The notes: a model not told the origin generated them from the sequence alone. Numbered from the stretch's first letter, positions 12,145 to 21,537 are shown. The stretch: 64,000 nucleotides of DNA from [Eubacterium] cellulosolvens LD2006 (GCF_000621585.1 NZ_JHXY01000005.1:219121-283120), one strand, 5' to 3'. A program made the numbers and translations.

Positions 12145-12189
12145 AACGAGAAAACGCCGTGCACGATTCGTGCACGGCGTTTTCTCGTT
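12145..12189 (-). terminator. Strong palindromic terminator after GH9 cellulase
   Basis: An almost perfect 22-bp inverted repeat (12145-12166 with 12168-12189) only 12 bases beyond the minus-strand cellulase stop, with T-rich ends. It is symmetrical, so it may also stop transcription arriving from the plus-strand side. Confidence 0.75.
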
Positions 12190-12201
12190 CATATAGCGCG
12201 T

Positions 12202-14589
12202 TTAGCGATTCACCACTCCGAAAAGCGTTGCCTCTCCGTCGAGGTTCAGCTGACTGTAGCGGATTCTCCTGTGATTTACCGGTGTCTTTGTCGGCGTCGG
12301 TTTTGCTGTTGCCGTAGGCTTCGGTGTTGCTGTCGGCTGCGGCGTCGATGTTGCCGTCGGCGTCGGTGTGGCCGTTGGCTTCGGTGTTGCTGTCGGCTGC
12401 GCCGATGTCTTGGAGAGCGTGGACAAAAGGAATACTACCGGTGAGTTCCAGTATGTGGTTACCTCGTTCGTGGAGTAGCTCTCCGAGTTGTCGATCCAGC
12501 ATTTTGCCGCCGGCTCGCCCACAAGGTTTGTCTTTGCTGTTCCATCCTCAAGACGGAAGTCCGGTCCTCCGACCAGCATTCCCTTCATTGCCTGTTTCTG
12601 GCACATGGAAGGTCTGTGGTGCGGATGCTGCGGGGATACGGAACCGTATCCTGTTACGAAGCAGACGTTGTTCGCGTTGCGTCCGAACAGATAGTCCACA
12701 TTTTTCTCAGCGGCCAGATAGTAATCCTCATCGCCGGTGAGTTTGTAAGCCATTCCCATGACAGCGGCGTTGTTTGCGCAGGTCATGTTGCTTCCCCACT
12801 CATAGGAGGAAAGAGCCTCTCCGTATCCGTGCATCTGGCTGTTTCCGAGAGCCTCGTCCGCATCGGAAATGAAAGCGTTGTATGCTTTTTTGTAGATCGA
12901 AGAGCTCTTATCGATCCTGCTGTCTGTGAGAATCGCGAGCTGTCCGTAGGTACCGCACTGTCTCCAGTCCATGCCTCCTGCAGATCTGTGGGATTCCAGA
13001 TAGTTCTTGTAGTTGTCTTTTCCGGTCTCTCTGTAGAGCTGCGCAGCTGCCCAGTATCTCTCCTCCTCATCCGAGGTATCGCCGTAATCACCGGTGGAGA
13101 TGTCGGAAGGATTCGAGAAAATGAAGGACGGATTGTTCTCAAGGAAGCTCCATGCCTTTTCTGCGCTGGCCAGACACTCTTTTGCGAATGCCGGATAGTC
13201 GGATTTCAGATACTCATAGCCCATCGCCATGGCGCCCGCAAAGTCCGCGGTAGCTGTGGTTGAGATCGGGGTCACGATGAGCTGTCCGTTCTCCTCCGTG
13301 GGCATTACATAACCCGGGAAGTCTTTGCAGGATACTTTGTGGTGTACACCACCGCTGTTTTTGTCCTGCATCTTCTCCATCCAGGTCATTCCCCATTTTA
13401 CCTCGTCGAGAATATCCGGCACGCCGTTTCCGCTCTCCGGAATATTGGTGTCGTCGCCGAAACTCTCCGGACTGTTGCTGTATGCGGTAAGCAGATCCGC
13501 GATGGTCTTGCAGACCGGAACAACGTAGCGGCCGTAATCTCCGGCATCGTGCCATCCTCCGGACACATCGATGGTCTCATTTGTGTGGTAGAGCTGAGCT
13601 CTTCCCGTATGACAGGCGGAATGGTTGAAGTTGTTCGCACCCTTGATCTCGGTACCGCATCTCTGCAGATACATCATTCTCACGAGATCCTTATTTACAT
13701 CACTGTACACATCGTTGCCGATTGTGAATGTGTAGGAAGTTCCGAGCGAATCGCAGGTGATGTAGTATTTTCCGGGTTTTGTCACCTTGGAAAAATCACC
13801 ATACCAGTCTGTCTCGTCGGCATCGGAGTTCTGTCTTCTGTCCTTGAGTTTTCCCTCGTAAACCGTCTGATTCGTCTCCGCGTTTACTACTTTGAATTCT
13901 GACTGTCCGCTCACATTGCGGAAGACAGCAACCTTGTCCGCGTTCGTGCGGTATCCGATCTGGTTGACGACAATATTATCACATCCCTGTGGTTTGTCCT
14001 CGCCCGGATTGTGAACGATCTCCGACGGATTGACACGGCTGGAGTCGATCAACTCCAGTTTTACATTGTCCAGTGTGATATTGTGTACGCCCGGATTTTC
14101 CGCGCACTTTCCGAGATTAAACTGGAAACGCGCCGCTGTATCCGTAGCAGCGGACATTGTAAAGTTGTAGTCCACCTTCTGTGTCTGGTTACTGAGACTC
14201 AAAGATTTATATGTATACGCCTGGTAGGTTCCTCCATTCTCCTGAATGCAGAAATCCGCGGAGCGGTTTACATCGGAAGAAATCTCGAAGGAGACATGAT
14301 ATACTCCATTCTTGTACATCGGTACTCCGTCGAAATAAAGCTGTACGGACCAGTTTTCACCACCGGTCTTGTCAACGCGAAGCTGAAGTTTCTGATTCAC
14401 GCAGGAAATATCCGCGGACGCGTCACTGTCCTGCCAGAATCCCCAGTCCCTCGTATTCTTGTCAAATGTTCCGTTTGTAATGATGTTGTCGGCAGCAAAA
14501 ACCTGCACGGAACCGGCTCCCGGAACCGCAAATGTTCCCGCCGCTAATACTGCAGCCATACATGCAGCTGCTATCTTTCTGTACTTCAT
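12202..14589 (-). CDS. Secreted GH9 endoglucanase with N-terminal CBM4-like module
   Basis: A 795-residue secreted cellulase. The signal peptide (1-32) ends at VQVFA. A CBM4/9-like jelly roll follows (about 35-185, starting DNIITNGTFDKNTRDWGFW). An Ig-like CelD_N domain (about 205-295, NIVVNQIGYRTNADKVAVF) and a GH9 (alpha/alpha)6 barrel come next. Catalytic motifs are SGGWHDAGDYGRY (aspartates), QHPHHRPS and NEVTTYWNSP with the proton-donor Glu. A long Thr/Pro linker leads to a short basic tail ending RIRYSQLNLDGEATLFGVVN. That tail has no dockerin or LPXTG signature but matches the tails of the C1 protease and the pectate lyase in this window. An inverting beta-1,4-glucanase acting on cellulose or related glucans is expected. 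Confidence 0.94.
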   Translation of the reverse strand: MKYRKIAAACMAAVLAAGTFAVPGAGSVQVFAADNIITNGTFDKNTRDWGFWQDSDASADISCVNQKLQLRVDKTGGENWSVQLYFDGVPMYKNGVYHVSFEISSDVNRSADFCIQENGGTYQAYTYKSLSLSNQTQKVDYNFTMSAATDTAARFQFNLGKCAENPGVHNITLDNVKLELIDSSRVNPSEIVHNPGEDKPQGCDNIVVNQIGYRTNADKVAVFRNVSGQSEFKVVNAETNQTVYEGKLKDRRQNSDADETDWYGDFSKVTKPGKYYITCDSLGTSYTFTIGNDVYSDVNKDLVRMMYLQRCGTEIKGANNFNHSACHTGRAQLYHTNETIDVSGGWHDAGDYGRYVVPVCKTIADLLTAYSNSPESFGDDTNIPESGNGVPDILDEVKWGMTWMEKMQDKNSGGVHHKVSCKDFPGYVMPTEENGQLIVTPISTTATADFAGAMAMGYEYLKSDYPAFAKECLASAEKAWSFLENNPSFIFSNPSDISTGDYGDTSDEEERYWAAAQLYRETGKDNYKNYLESHRSAGGMDWRQCGTYGQLAILTDSRIDKSSSIYKKAYNAFISDADEALGNSQMHGYGEALSSYEWGSNMTCANNAAVMGMAYKLTGDEDYYLAAEKNVDYLFGRNANNVCFVTGYGSVSPQHPHHRPSMCQKQAMKGMLVGGPDFRLEDGTAKTNLVGEPAAKCWIDNSESYSTNEVTTYWNSPVVFLLSTLSKTSAQPTATPKPTATPTPTATSTPQPTATPKPTATAKPTPTKTPVNHRRIRYSQLNLDGEATLFGVVNR

Positions 14590-14658
14590 AGAAACCCCCT
14601 CAGAAAGTTTTTCATTCCGCCCGCCAAGCAGTCAGAACTCTCACTAAATTTCAGTATA

Positions 14659-14687
14659 ATTTTACCTATTAAGGAGTTTTTTCTCAA
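14659..14687 (-). promoter_or_regulatory. Sigma-A promoter of the GH9 cellulase gene
   Basis: Minus strand TTGAGA (14682-14687), 17 bp, TAAAAT (14659-14664), about 60 nt before the ATG. An overlapping TATACT offers an alternative -10. Confidence 0.55.
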
Positions 14688-14699
14688 TACGCGCAACTG

Positions 14700-14940
14700 C
14701 ACAAATAAATGTCACTGAGTTGTCAGTTAATCCCACCGCATATTTCGCAAATTTCATGCCATTTTCGTAAGATTCGTATCATTTGAGCAGTCTGCAAATA
14801 CATCACATGACACAAAACAAAATGTTCTGTCACCGGTCCGCGAACCGATCTGTCATCCTGATGTTGTGCGGGCGCAGACACTGCACTCATGAATCTGACA
14901 CACAGACACTTCACAGAATTCTTTTTGCTACAGATCATTC
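14700..14940. other. Intergenic stretch with no recognised feature
   Basis: Lies between the cellulase promoter and the family 1 repeat. Short ORFs on both strands lack ribosome binding sites, and no hairpin with a T-run was seen. Confidence 0.4.
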
Positions 14941-15115
14941 CTCCGGAACTTCTATGACGAAAAACGCTCCGCCCACATGCGCAGCTCGCAGATGGGTAGA
15001 TCGCTAAAGCGATTCTGTTCGCGCGCCTTTCGTCCGCGACACTCACCGGGAGGAGTGAGGAGGTGGGGGAGTCTGCCGTCTGAAAGTCCGCTTGCGGACG
15101 TTGTTATCCGCAAAT
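14941..15115 (-). repeat. Dispersed structured repeat, family 1, copy A
   Basis: Read on the minus strand, it begins immediately after the pyrC stop and contains, in order, a GTCCGC/GCGGAC hairpin, a CTCAC/GTGAG stem, the block CGGACGAAAGGCGCGCGA, an ATCGC/GCGAT hairpin, CATCTGCGAGC and GGAGCGTTTT followed by a CATAGAAG stem. The same order of blocks occurs at 43401-43575. It is non-coding. Confidence 0.7.
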
Positions 15116-16390
15116 CCCGGCCTCTTCCGTGTATACGGTGATTCCGGAGCATATTGTGCGCACAACTTTTCCGGTCAGCTTCCATCCGATGAACGGCGAA
15201 TTCGGCGATTTGGAATAGAAGCAATCCTCTGTCACCCGCCACTCCTTATCCGGGTCAATCAGGATCAGATCGGCACAACCGCCGACTTCGATCCTTCCGC
15301 AGGGCAGTTTGTAGAAATCCGCAGGATTTACCGTCATTTTGCCCAAAAGCTCCATCATGGTCATTTCGCCGGTCTTTACGAGGGAAGTGATGCCCAGGGC
15401 AAGCGACGTCTCCAGGCCGATCATGCCGCTCGGCGCGCCTCCGTTAAAGCCCTTTGCCTTCTCTTCCATGGTGTGCGGCGCGTGATCCGTGACGATCATA
15501 TCGATGGTTCCGTCCTTCAGACCTTCGATCAGTTTTCTCCTGTCCGCCTCCGTCCGGATCGGCGGATTGACTTTGGCCAGCGTTCCGCATGTCAGAACCG
15601 CGTCTTCCGTGAGGGAAAAATGCTGGGGCGTCACCTCGGCAAATACCTGAATCCCGAGGGATTTCATAAACCGGATGATGTCCACACTTCTTCCGCTGCT
15701 GACATGCTGAATATCCAGCCGGACGCCGGACTCCTCCGCAAGAAGACAGTCACGAGCCACAAGCGCCTCCTCCGCGATCGCCGGCGCTCCGGATACTCCC
15801 AGTTTTGCAGAGACCGGTCCCCGGTTCACGCCTGCCGAGCCCATCAGCTCTGGATCCTCCTCGTGAAGACTGATAGGAAGATCCAGCGCCGCCGCTCTCT
15901 CAAATGCCTGAAGCAGAAGCTTCTGGTCACGGATCGGGATGCCGTCATCCGTAAAGCCCACAGCTCCCGCTTCCGCCAGCGCCTCCATATCCGTAACTTC
16001 CGTTCCTTTCAGTCCAACCGTCACGGTCGCCGTATTCAGCACATGTACCGGAAGATCTTTTTCCCTCTCCAGCAGATCCCTCAATGTCTCCGTGTTGTCG
16101 ACAGCCGGCTTCGTATTTGCCATGCAGATCACCGTGGTGACTCCGCCGGACGCTGCCGCTGCCGCTCCCGTATAAATATCCTCTTTCCAGGTAAAGCCCG
16201 GATCGCGGAAATGAACATGCGCGTCGACAAGTCCCGGCGCGACGATGAATCCTCCGGCGTCAATGATTTCCTCTCCCTCTTTTGGGGAAAGTTCTCCGAT
16301 TTCCGCCACCACTCCGTCTTTAACCCGAATATCCGCGATCTCATCCCTGCCGTCAGCCGGATTCATCACGCGTCCGTTTCTGATTATCAT
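15104..16390 (-). CDS. pyrC: Dihydroorotase
   Basis: A 428-residue zinc amidohydrolase that cyclises N-carbamoyl-aspartate to dihydroorotate in pyrimidine synthesis. The signature DAHVHFRDPG carries metal ligands H58 and H60. SLHEEDPELM, QHVSS and VTDHAPHT provide the remaining metal-binding and catalytic residues. Length and motifs fit the class I type found in Firmicutes. AGGTAAGAA precedes the ATG. It is not in an operon with other pyr genes here, being preceded by the feoB terminator and followed directly by a dispersed repeat. Confidence 0.95.
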   Translation of the reverse strand: MIIRNGRVMNPADGRDEIADIRVKDGVVAEIGELSPKEGEEIIDAGGFIVAPGLVDAHVHFRDPGFTWKEDIYTGAAAAASGGVTTVICMANTKPAVDNTETLRDLLEREKDLPVHVLNTATVTVGLKGTEVTDMEALAEAGAVGFTDDGIPIRDQKLLLQAFERAAALDLPISLHEEDPELMGSAGVNRGPVSAKLGVSGAPAIAEEALVARDCLLAEESGVRLDIQHVSSGRSVDIIRFMKSLGIQVFAEVTPQHFSLTEDAVLTCGTLAKVNPPIRTEADRRKLIEGLKDGTIDMIVTDHAPHTMEEKAKGFNGGAPSGMIGLETSLALGITSLVKTGEMTMMELLGKMTVNPADFYKLPCGRIEVGGCADLILIDPDKEWRVTEDCFYSKSPNSPFIGWKLTGKVVRTICSGITVYTEEAGICG

Positions 16391-16495
16391 TTCTTACCTC
16401 CTGTTCCCTGAAAGGAATCCCTTCGCTGTTTTTTGAAAAATCGTTTCAAGTAAACGTAATTATGCATTCCAAGATTGTTGTCATACGCAAATATC

Positions 16496-16525
16496 CCGCA
16501 GAGCATCGTCTCTGCGGGATATTAT
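16496..16525 (-). terminator. Terminator downstream of feoB
   Basis: Stem ATCCCGCAGAG / CTCTGCGGGAT with a six-base loop, about 66 bases after the feoB stop on the minus strand and upstream of pyrC. Confidence 0.6.
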
Positions 16526-16590
16526 ATCAGATCTGCGCCTCTTTATAGTCATCTACTTTCCACATCGCCGAAAGTCTGCATGAACAAGCA

Positions 16591-18924
16591 TCACAAAAAC
16601 AAAATCAACCGCACCAGCCAGGCGACAATCCATGCGACTGCACACTGCCAGAGCACAACACTGACCGCCCACTTGCTCCCCAGCTCACGCCGAATCGAGG
16701 CAACCGCTGCCACACAGGGCGTGTAGAGAAGAGAAAACACCATGAGTGTCGCCGCTGTCCCGCTGTCGATCGCCGTCGCGATTCCGCTGCCGAAGAGAAT
16801 CTCCATCGTCGACACCACGCTCTCCTTTGCCATAAAACCGCTGATCAGCGAGGTCACAATTCTCCAGTCCCCCATGCCAAGCGGGTCAAAAACAGGAGCG
16901 ATGATTCCGGAGATCGTCGCCATGATGCTCTGCGAAGAGTCCGTCACCAGATTCAGATGGAAATTGAAACTCTGCAGGAACCACACCGCGATGGTCGCGA
17001 TAAGAATGACGGAGAAAGCCTTCGTAATAAAGTCCTTTGCCTTCTCCCACAGAAGCTGCGCGACATTTCTGACGCCCGGCATCCGGTAATTCGGAAGCTC
17101 CATCACAAAAGGAACCGCCTCGCCGCGGAACAGCGTTCCCTTGTAGAGAAAGGCCACGAGCACGGCAACCATCACTCCGAGGAGATAAAGCCCGGTCATG
17201 ATCAGGCCGCCTTTTCCCGGGAAGAACGCACTGACAAAAAACGCGTAGATCGGCAGCTTCGCCGTACAACTCATGAACGGAGTCAGAAGAATCGTCATCC
17301 GCCGGTCGCGGCGGCTCGGAAGTGTCCTCGTGGCCATGACAGCCGGAACCGTACATCCGAAGCCGATAAGCATCGGCACGATACTTCTTCCCGACAGTCC
17401 GATTTTCCTTAAGATCTTGTCCATGAAGAACGCCACGCGGGCGATATAGCCGCTGTCCTCCATCAGGGACAGGAAGAAAAACAAGGTCACAACGATCGGG
17501 AGGAAGCTGAGCACACTTCCGACGCCGCCGAAAATTCCGTCGATGACAAGGCCGTGAATCGCGTCGTTGACATGAACCGCAGTCATCCACCCGTCGACGA
17601 TGTCCGTGAGGTAACCGATGCCGGCCTCGAGAAGTCCCTGAAAAAACGCGCCGATCACGTTAAACGTGAGCCAGAAGACAAGCGCCATAATTCCGATGAA
17701 ACAGGGAATCGCCGTCCATTTTCCCGTGAGGACGCGGTCAATCCGCTCGGATCTCTGCCGTTCACGGCTCTCCTTCGGCTTGACAACCGTTTTTTCACAG
17801 ACGCGCTCGATAAAATCGAACCGCATATCCGCAATCGCGGCGCTCCGGTCCATACCGCCCTCTTTTTCCATCTGCAGAACGATATGTTCGATCATGTCGG
17901 CTTCGTTCGGATCGAGATCCAGCTGCTTCGTGATCAGAGGATCTCCCTCGATCACTTTTGTCGCCGAGAACCGGAGCGGCAGAGAGGCCCGCTCGGCGTG
18001 ATCTTCAATGACTGCTTCCACTGCGTGAATCGCACGGTGAATCGCTCCGCCGTGATCATCCCTGCTGCAGAAATCCTGTCTGGCCGGGCGCTCCCGGTAC
18101 TGCGCGATGTGAATCGCATGGGCGACAAGCTCCGCAATACCTTCGTTCTTCGCCGCGGAAATCGGCACGACCGGAACCCCCAGCATAGCCTCCATCCCGT
18201 TGATATCGATGGCTCCGTTGTTGCCGGTCACCTCATCCATCATATTGAGAGCGACCACCATCGGAATATTCATCTCCAGAAGCTGCATCGTCAAATACAG
18301 ATTTCGCTCGATATTTGTCGCGTCCACGATGTTGATGATCGCTGTCGGTTTCTCATTCAGCACAAAATTCCTGGAGACGATCTCCTCACTGCTGTAGGGC
18401 GACATCGAATAAATCCCCGGCAGATCCGTGACCAGCGTATTCGCTTTTCCCCTGATCGCGCCGTCCTTTCGGTCGACAGTGACGCCGGGAAAATTACCGA
18501 CGTGCTGATTCGCGCCGGTCAGCTGATTGAAGAGGGTCGTCTTTCCGCAGTTCTGATTTCCCATCAGCGCATAGGAAAGCAGCGATCCGGCCGGGAGCGG
18601 CTCTCCGTCACCCTTGGCGTGATATCGTCCGTCCTCTCCGAGTCCGGGATGGTCTTTTATATCAATCTTCTCAATTCTCGTGTGAGGATTTTTTCTCTTT
18701 TCAATAACCTCAACCTCGATGCGATCGGCGTCATCGAGACGAAGCGTCAGCTCATAACCGTGAATCTGCAGTTCCATCGGATCTCCCAACGGCGCAAATT
18801 TGACAACCGTCACTTCCGCTCCCGGTATAACTCCCATATCGAGGAAATGCTGGCGCAGCGCACCGTCCCCCCCGACCGTCTTGATCACGGCGCTCTCGCC
18901 GATTTTCAGATTTTTTAATGTCAT
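16591..18924 (-). CDS. feoB: Ferrous iron transporter FeoB with fused FeoA domain
   Basis: A 777-residue GTP-gated Fe(II) importer. Residues 1-75 are a FeoA SH3-like domain (MTLKNLKIGESAVIKTVGGD). The G protein follows, with G1 GNQNCGKT at 122-129, G3 DLPG, G4 NMMDE and the FeoB-specific helical insertion. The membrane part carries the two Gate motifs (GRSIVPMLIGFGCTVPAVMATRTL and the downstream KESVVSTMEILFG region). FeoA-FeoB fusions are known in clostridia and bacteroidetes, and no separate feoA gene is nearby. GGAGGG precedes the ATG. No Fur box was located with confidence. Confidence 0.96.
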   Translation of the reverse strand: MTLKNLKIGESAVIKTVGGDGALRQHFLDMGVIPGAEVTVVKFAPLGDPMELQIHGYELTLRLDDADRIEVEVIEKRKNPHTRIEKIDIKDHPGLGEDGRYHAKGDGEPLPAGSLLSYALMGNQNCGKTTLFNQLTGANQHVGNFPGVTVDRKDGAIRGKANTLVTDLPGIYSMSPYSSEEIVSRNFVLNEKPTAIINIVDATNIERNLYLTMQLLEMNIPMVVALNMMDEVTGNNGAIDINGMEAMLGVPVVPISAAKNEGIAELVAHAIHIAQYRERPARQDFCSRDDHGGAIHRAIHAVEAVIEDHAERASLPLRFSATKVIEGDPLITKQLDLDPNEADMIEHIVLQMEKEGGMDRSAAIADMRFDFIERVCEKTVVKPKESRERQRSERIDRVLTGKWTAIPCFIGIMALVFWLTFNVIGAFFQGLLEAGIGYLTDIVDGWMTAVHVNDAIHGLVIDGIFGGVGSVLSFLPIVVTLFFFLSLMEDSGYIARVAFFMDKILRKIGLSGRSIVPMLIGFGCTVPAVMATRTLPSRRDRRMTILLTPFMSCTAKLPIYAFFVSAFFPGKGGLIMTGLYLLGVMVAVLVAFLYKGTLFRGEAVPFVMELPNYRMPGVRNVAQLLWEKAKDFITKAFSVILIATIAVWFLQSFNFHLNLVTDSSQSIMATISGIIAPVFDPLGMGDWRIVTSLISGFMAKESVVSTMEILFGSGIATAIDSGTAATLMVFSLLYTPCVAAVASIRRELGSKWAVSVVLWQCAVAWIVAWLVRLILFL

Positions 18925-18966
18925 CCTGCATTCCCTCCGTGGATGATTCTAAGTTCCTTAATAAAC

Positions 18967-19002
18967 GAAAGCAGAGACCACCAGGAGCCTCTGCTTTTCA
19001 TA
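18967..19002 (-). terminator. Terminator downstream of folT
   Basis: Stem AAAGCAGAG/CTCTGCTTT around a 14-base loop, about 23 bases beyond the folT stop on the minus strand, with flanking A/T runs. Confidence 0.65.
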
Positions 19003-19024
19003 GTTTTATTATACCGTCTTTGAT

Positions 19025-19621
19025 TTATTCCGCAACATTCTTCTCCACAGGCTGCGCCGGTCTGCCGGTTCGTCCTTTCTCGAAGACACGGAAAATTCCC
19101 GTCTGGCGGATCGCTGTGTAGAGAAGGAAGAAAATGATACTGTCGATCGGCCACATGATGACATTCTTGAGGATACGCGCCGGAAGAACCTTGAGGAAGC
19201 CGTTTCCGTAGAGCATATCGAGGAACCATGTGTTCAGAAGGACGTTCACGATCACAGCCACGATTCCCTTGGCAATCAGAACTCTCCAGATCGTGATTTT
19301 CTTCTTATAGTAGAAGCAGCCGTAGATGAATGCCGCCAGCATCGCATTAAAGGTGAAACCGAAGAAGAAAGGTCCGTCCGGACGGATGAAGTATTTCACA
19401 ACGTCCAGAATGCCGGCAAAGAGTGTGCCGGTCACCGGTCCGAACAGAGCGTCGCAGATCTGGTTCGGAAGGGCAGAAAAACCGATCTTGATATAAGGTC
19501 CGATGTTGATGGATGTCACACGCTCCAGCAGAATCGCAAGAGCGGCAAGCATCGCGCATGCAGTCAGAACAGAAAGCTTCTTCAGCTCACCTGCCGACTC
19601 CACAAAACGATTGTGTGTCAT
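19025..19621 (-). CDS. folT: ECF transporter S component, folate-specific (FolT)
   Basis: A 198-residue membrane protein with about six helices, of the energy-coupling-factor S-component group. It starts MTHNRFVESAGELKKLSVLTACAMLAALA and contains the conserved segment IKIGFSALPNQICDALFGPVTGTLFAGILDVVKYFIRPDGPFFFGFTFNAMLAA, characteristic of FolT. It would capture folates and dock on the shared EcfAA'T module encoded elsewhere. AAGGAGGT lies upstream of the start. A THF-riboswitch-like leader lies immediately upstream, which supports the substrate call. Confidence 0.9.
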   Translation of the reverse strand: MTHNRFVESAGELKKLSVLTACAMLAALAILLERVTSINIGPYIKIGFSALPNQICDALFGPVTGTLFAGILDVVKYFIRPDGPFFFGFTFNAMLAAFIYGCFYYKKKITIWRVLIAKGIVAVIVNVLLNTWFLDMLYGNGFLKVLPARILKNVIMWPIDSIIFFLLYTAIRQTGIFRVFEKGRTGRPAQPVEKNVAE

Positions 19622-19697
19622 TTCAGATTACCTCCTTGTGGTAAAAGAACGATACTACATTCGGAGATAACCTGGTTTATCTTCGCATGCAGCGGGT

Positions 19698-19783
19698 GGA
19701 ATCAGGCATCGCAAAGCTCTGGGCCTTTTCGTCCCTAACAGCTACTCGCAAGCTGCATGTGGGCACTTAACGCGCACGATTCC
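19698..19783 (-). ncRNA. THF riboswitch-like leader of folT
   Basis: On the minus strand the leader starts GGAATCGTGCGCGTTAAGTG and ends GATGCCTGATTCC. The outer GGAATC/GATTCC pairs form P1, and GCGTTAAGTG matches the conserved core of the tetrahydrofolate (THF-I) riboswitch as I know it. It ends about 77 bases before the folT ATG. Between it and the gene is a palindromic AGATAACCTGGTTTATCT hairpin near the RBS. Folate binding would be expected to lower folT translation. Confidence 0.7.
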
Positions 19784-20015
19784 GTTTGCAGTTGATTTCC
19801 TGTCGCCATTGCGGCTCAGGCAGATATAATTTATCACAATCCCCTTTATTTGCCAATACTTTTTCCGTTAATCGTGTTTTTTTCCGAATTTATACATCCA
19901 TTCGTCCCACAGTTCATACTTATTCGCGTATTCCGTCCTCGTTCGACTGCAGGCTGAGACTTCACATCCGGCAGAAACGTGCTATGATAGTAGGAAAAAC
20001 AGAAAGAGGCTGACC

Positions 20016-20363
20016 ATGCATTTACTTATTCTGATTCTCACCCATGAAAATGTAAAAAACCGGCTTGTCCGTGAATTTGCCGAACAGGGCATTCCGGGCT
20101 GCACCATTATCGAGAGCACAGGTATGGCAAACGTCATCAACAATGACGAGGACGCGCCCATGTTCGGGATCATCCGCCATATCATGAACGGCGAAGACGA
20201 GAAGGAACCGAACTTTACTCTGCTTCTCGCCATGCCGGACGAGACCATTCCGAAGGCAAAAGCCATCATCCATGACATCTGCGGAGACCTGAATGTACCC
20301 AACGCAGGTATCCTGCTTTCCCTGCCCATCGATGCAATGGAAGGAGTCGGTGGTCAGAAATGA
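20016..20363 (+). CDS. PII-like regulatory protein
   Basis: A 115-residue cytoplasmic protein with the ferredoxin-like alternation of PII/CutA-type proteins (LLILILTHENVKNRLVREFAEQGIPGCTIIES, then FTLLLAMPDETIPKAKAIIHDIC). The usual GlnB T-loop with its uridylylated Tyr is not recognised, so it is a divergent PII-like protein. Its stop overlaps the start of a CPA2-type antiporter (ATGA), so the two are translationally coupled. PII-like proteins encoded beside a transporter typically bind it and gate it in response to a nucleotide, and that role is inferred here. AGAGGCTG precedes the ATG. Confidence 0.75.
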   Translation: MHLLILILTHENVKNRLVREFAEQGIPGCTIIESTGMANVINNDEDAPMFGIIRHIMNGEDEKEPNFTLLLAMPDETIPKAKAIIHDICGDLNVPNAGILLSLPIDAMEGVGGQK

Positions 20364-21532
20364 ATTCTTTGAATCCCCTGGTTTATCTTGCCATTTTTAT
20401 CATAGCCGCTCTGGCCGCCGGAAAAATTGTGAAAGCCCTGAAGCTCCCCAATGTCACCGGCTACCTGGTCATCGGTATTCTCATCGGCCCCCACTGCCTG
20501 AATCTTCTTGGCGACAGCGTTGTGAAGGATTACAATGCACTGATCTCCGACATGGCTCTGGGACTCATTGCCTTCTCGATCGGCGCGGAGTTCAGTTTCA
20601 GTTATCTGAGAAAAGTTGGAAAATCCCCGGCCATCATTGCTGTTTTCGAAGGCTTGACCGCCACCACTGTTGTGGATCTGATTCTTCTGGCGCTGGGCTA
20701 TAACTATGAGCTGGCCCTCTCTCTGGGAGCCATCGCTTCGGCCACCGCCGCAGCCTCCACGTTAATGATCACCAAGCAGTACAAATCCAAAGGACCTGTG
20801 ACAAACACCCTGCTGCCGGTCGTTGCAATGGACGACGCTGTCGCCCTCGTAGCCTTCGGTCTCTCCATGGCACTCATCAAGGTACTTGGTTCCGGAAGCA
20901 TTTCCTTCCTGGCTGTCATGAAGCCGCTGTTCGAGATCCTGGCCGCCCTTTTCTTCGGCGCTGTTCTCGGCCTGCTGCTCACACAGCTCGTGAAATTCTA
21001 CACGGGACGCGGAAACCGGCTGGCTCTCACTCTGGCCTTCGTCTTCGGCTGCTGCGGCATCTGTGAACTCCTGGGCTGGTCATCCCTGCTCGCCTGCATG
21101 ATGATGAGCTGTGTATTTACCAATACCTCCCGGTTCACAGACAAGATTTTCGAACCGCTGGATCGCATGACGCCGCCGATCTACATGATGTTCTTCGTGC
21201 TGGCCGGCGCCTCTCTGGACATCACGATTATCCCGAAAATCGGACTCATCGGTGTCTGCTACGTTGTATTCCGCGTACTCGGTAAATTCTGCGGAGCCTA
21301 CATAGGCGCCTCTCTTTCACACGCCCCTGCTGTCGTGAAGAAGTACCTGGGACTCACTCTGGTTCCTCAGGAAGGTGTGGCCATCGGTCTTGTGACTGCC
21401 GCCAAAGCATCCTATCCGAAATACGGAGCCACCCTGCAGACCGTCGTCCTGTGCGGAATCGTCATCTACGAACTTGTGGGACCGTTGATCACCAAACTGG
21501 CTCTGAAGTCCGCCGGCGAGATCAAGAGCTGA
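20360..21532 (+). CDS. Monovalent cation:proton antiporter, CPA2/KefB type
   Basis: A 390-residue integral membrane protein with 11-13 hydrophobic segments and the Na_H_Exchanger fold. It starts MNSLNPLVYLAIFIIAALAAGKIVKALKLPNVTGYLVIGILIGP, a typical CPA2 opening. The mid-protein AMDDAVALVAFG carries the aspartates of the ion site. No C-terminal RCK/TrkA domain is present, unlike KefB/KefC, so control may be supplied by the PII-like protein encoded upstream. The ion (Na+ or K+) cannot be told from sequence. Confidence 0.88.
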   Translation: MNSLNPLVYLAIFIIAALAAGKIVKALKLPNVTGYLVIGILIGPHCLNLLGDSVVKDYNALISDMALGLIAFSIGAEFSFSYLRKVGKSPAIIAVFEGLTATTVVDLILLALGYNYELALSLGAIASATAAASTLMITKQYKSKGPVTNTLLPVVAMDDAVALVAFGLSMALIKVLGSGSISFLAVMKPLFEILAALFFGAVLGLLLTQLVKFYTGRGNRLALTLAFVFGCCGICELLGWSSLLACMMMSCVFTNTSRFTDKIFEPLDRMTPPIYMMFFVLAGASLDITIIPKIGLIGVCYVVFRVLGKFCGAYIGASLSHAPAVVKKYLGLTLVPQEGVAIGLVTAAKASYPKYGATLQTVVLCGIVIYELVGPLITKLALKSAGEIKS

Positions 21533-21537
21533 ATTAC

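Noticed and set aside
11763..12192. Several overlapping minus-strand ORFs of 88-133 codons within the family 2 repeat
   Set aside because: They run through inverted repeats in different frames without ribosome binding sites, and are explained by repeat composition.
12202..14589. A dockerin at the end of the GH9 cellulase
   Set aside because: There is only one D-G pair, and the duplicated calcium-binding loop and F-hand spacing of dockerins are absent. The tail is too short.
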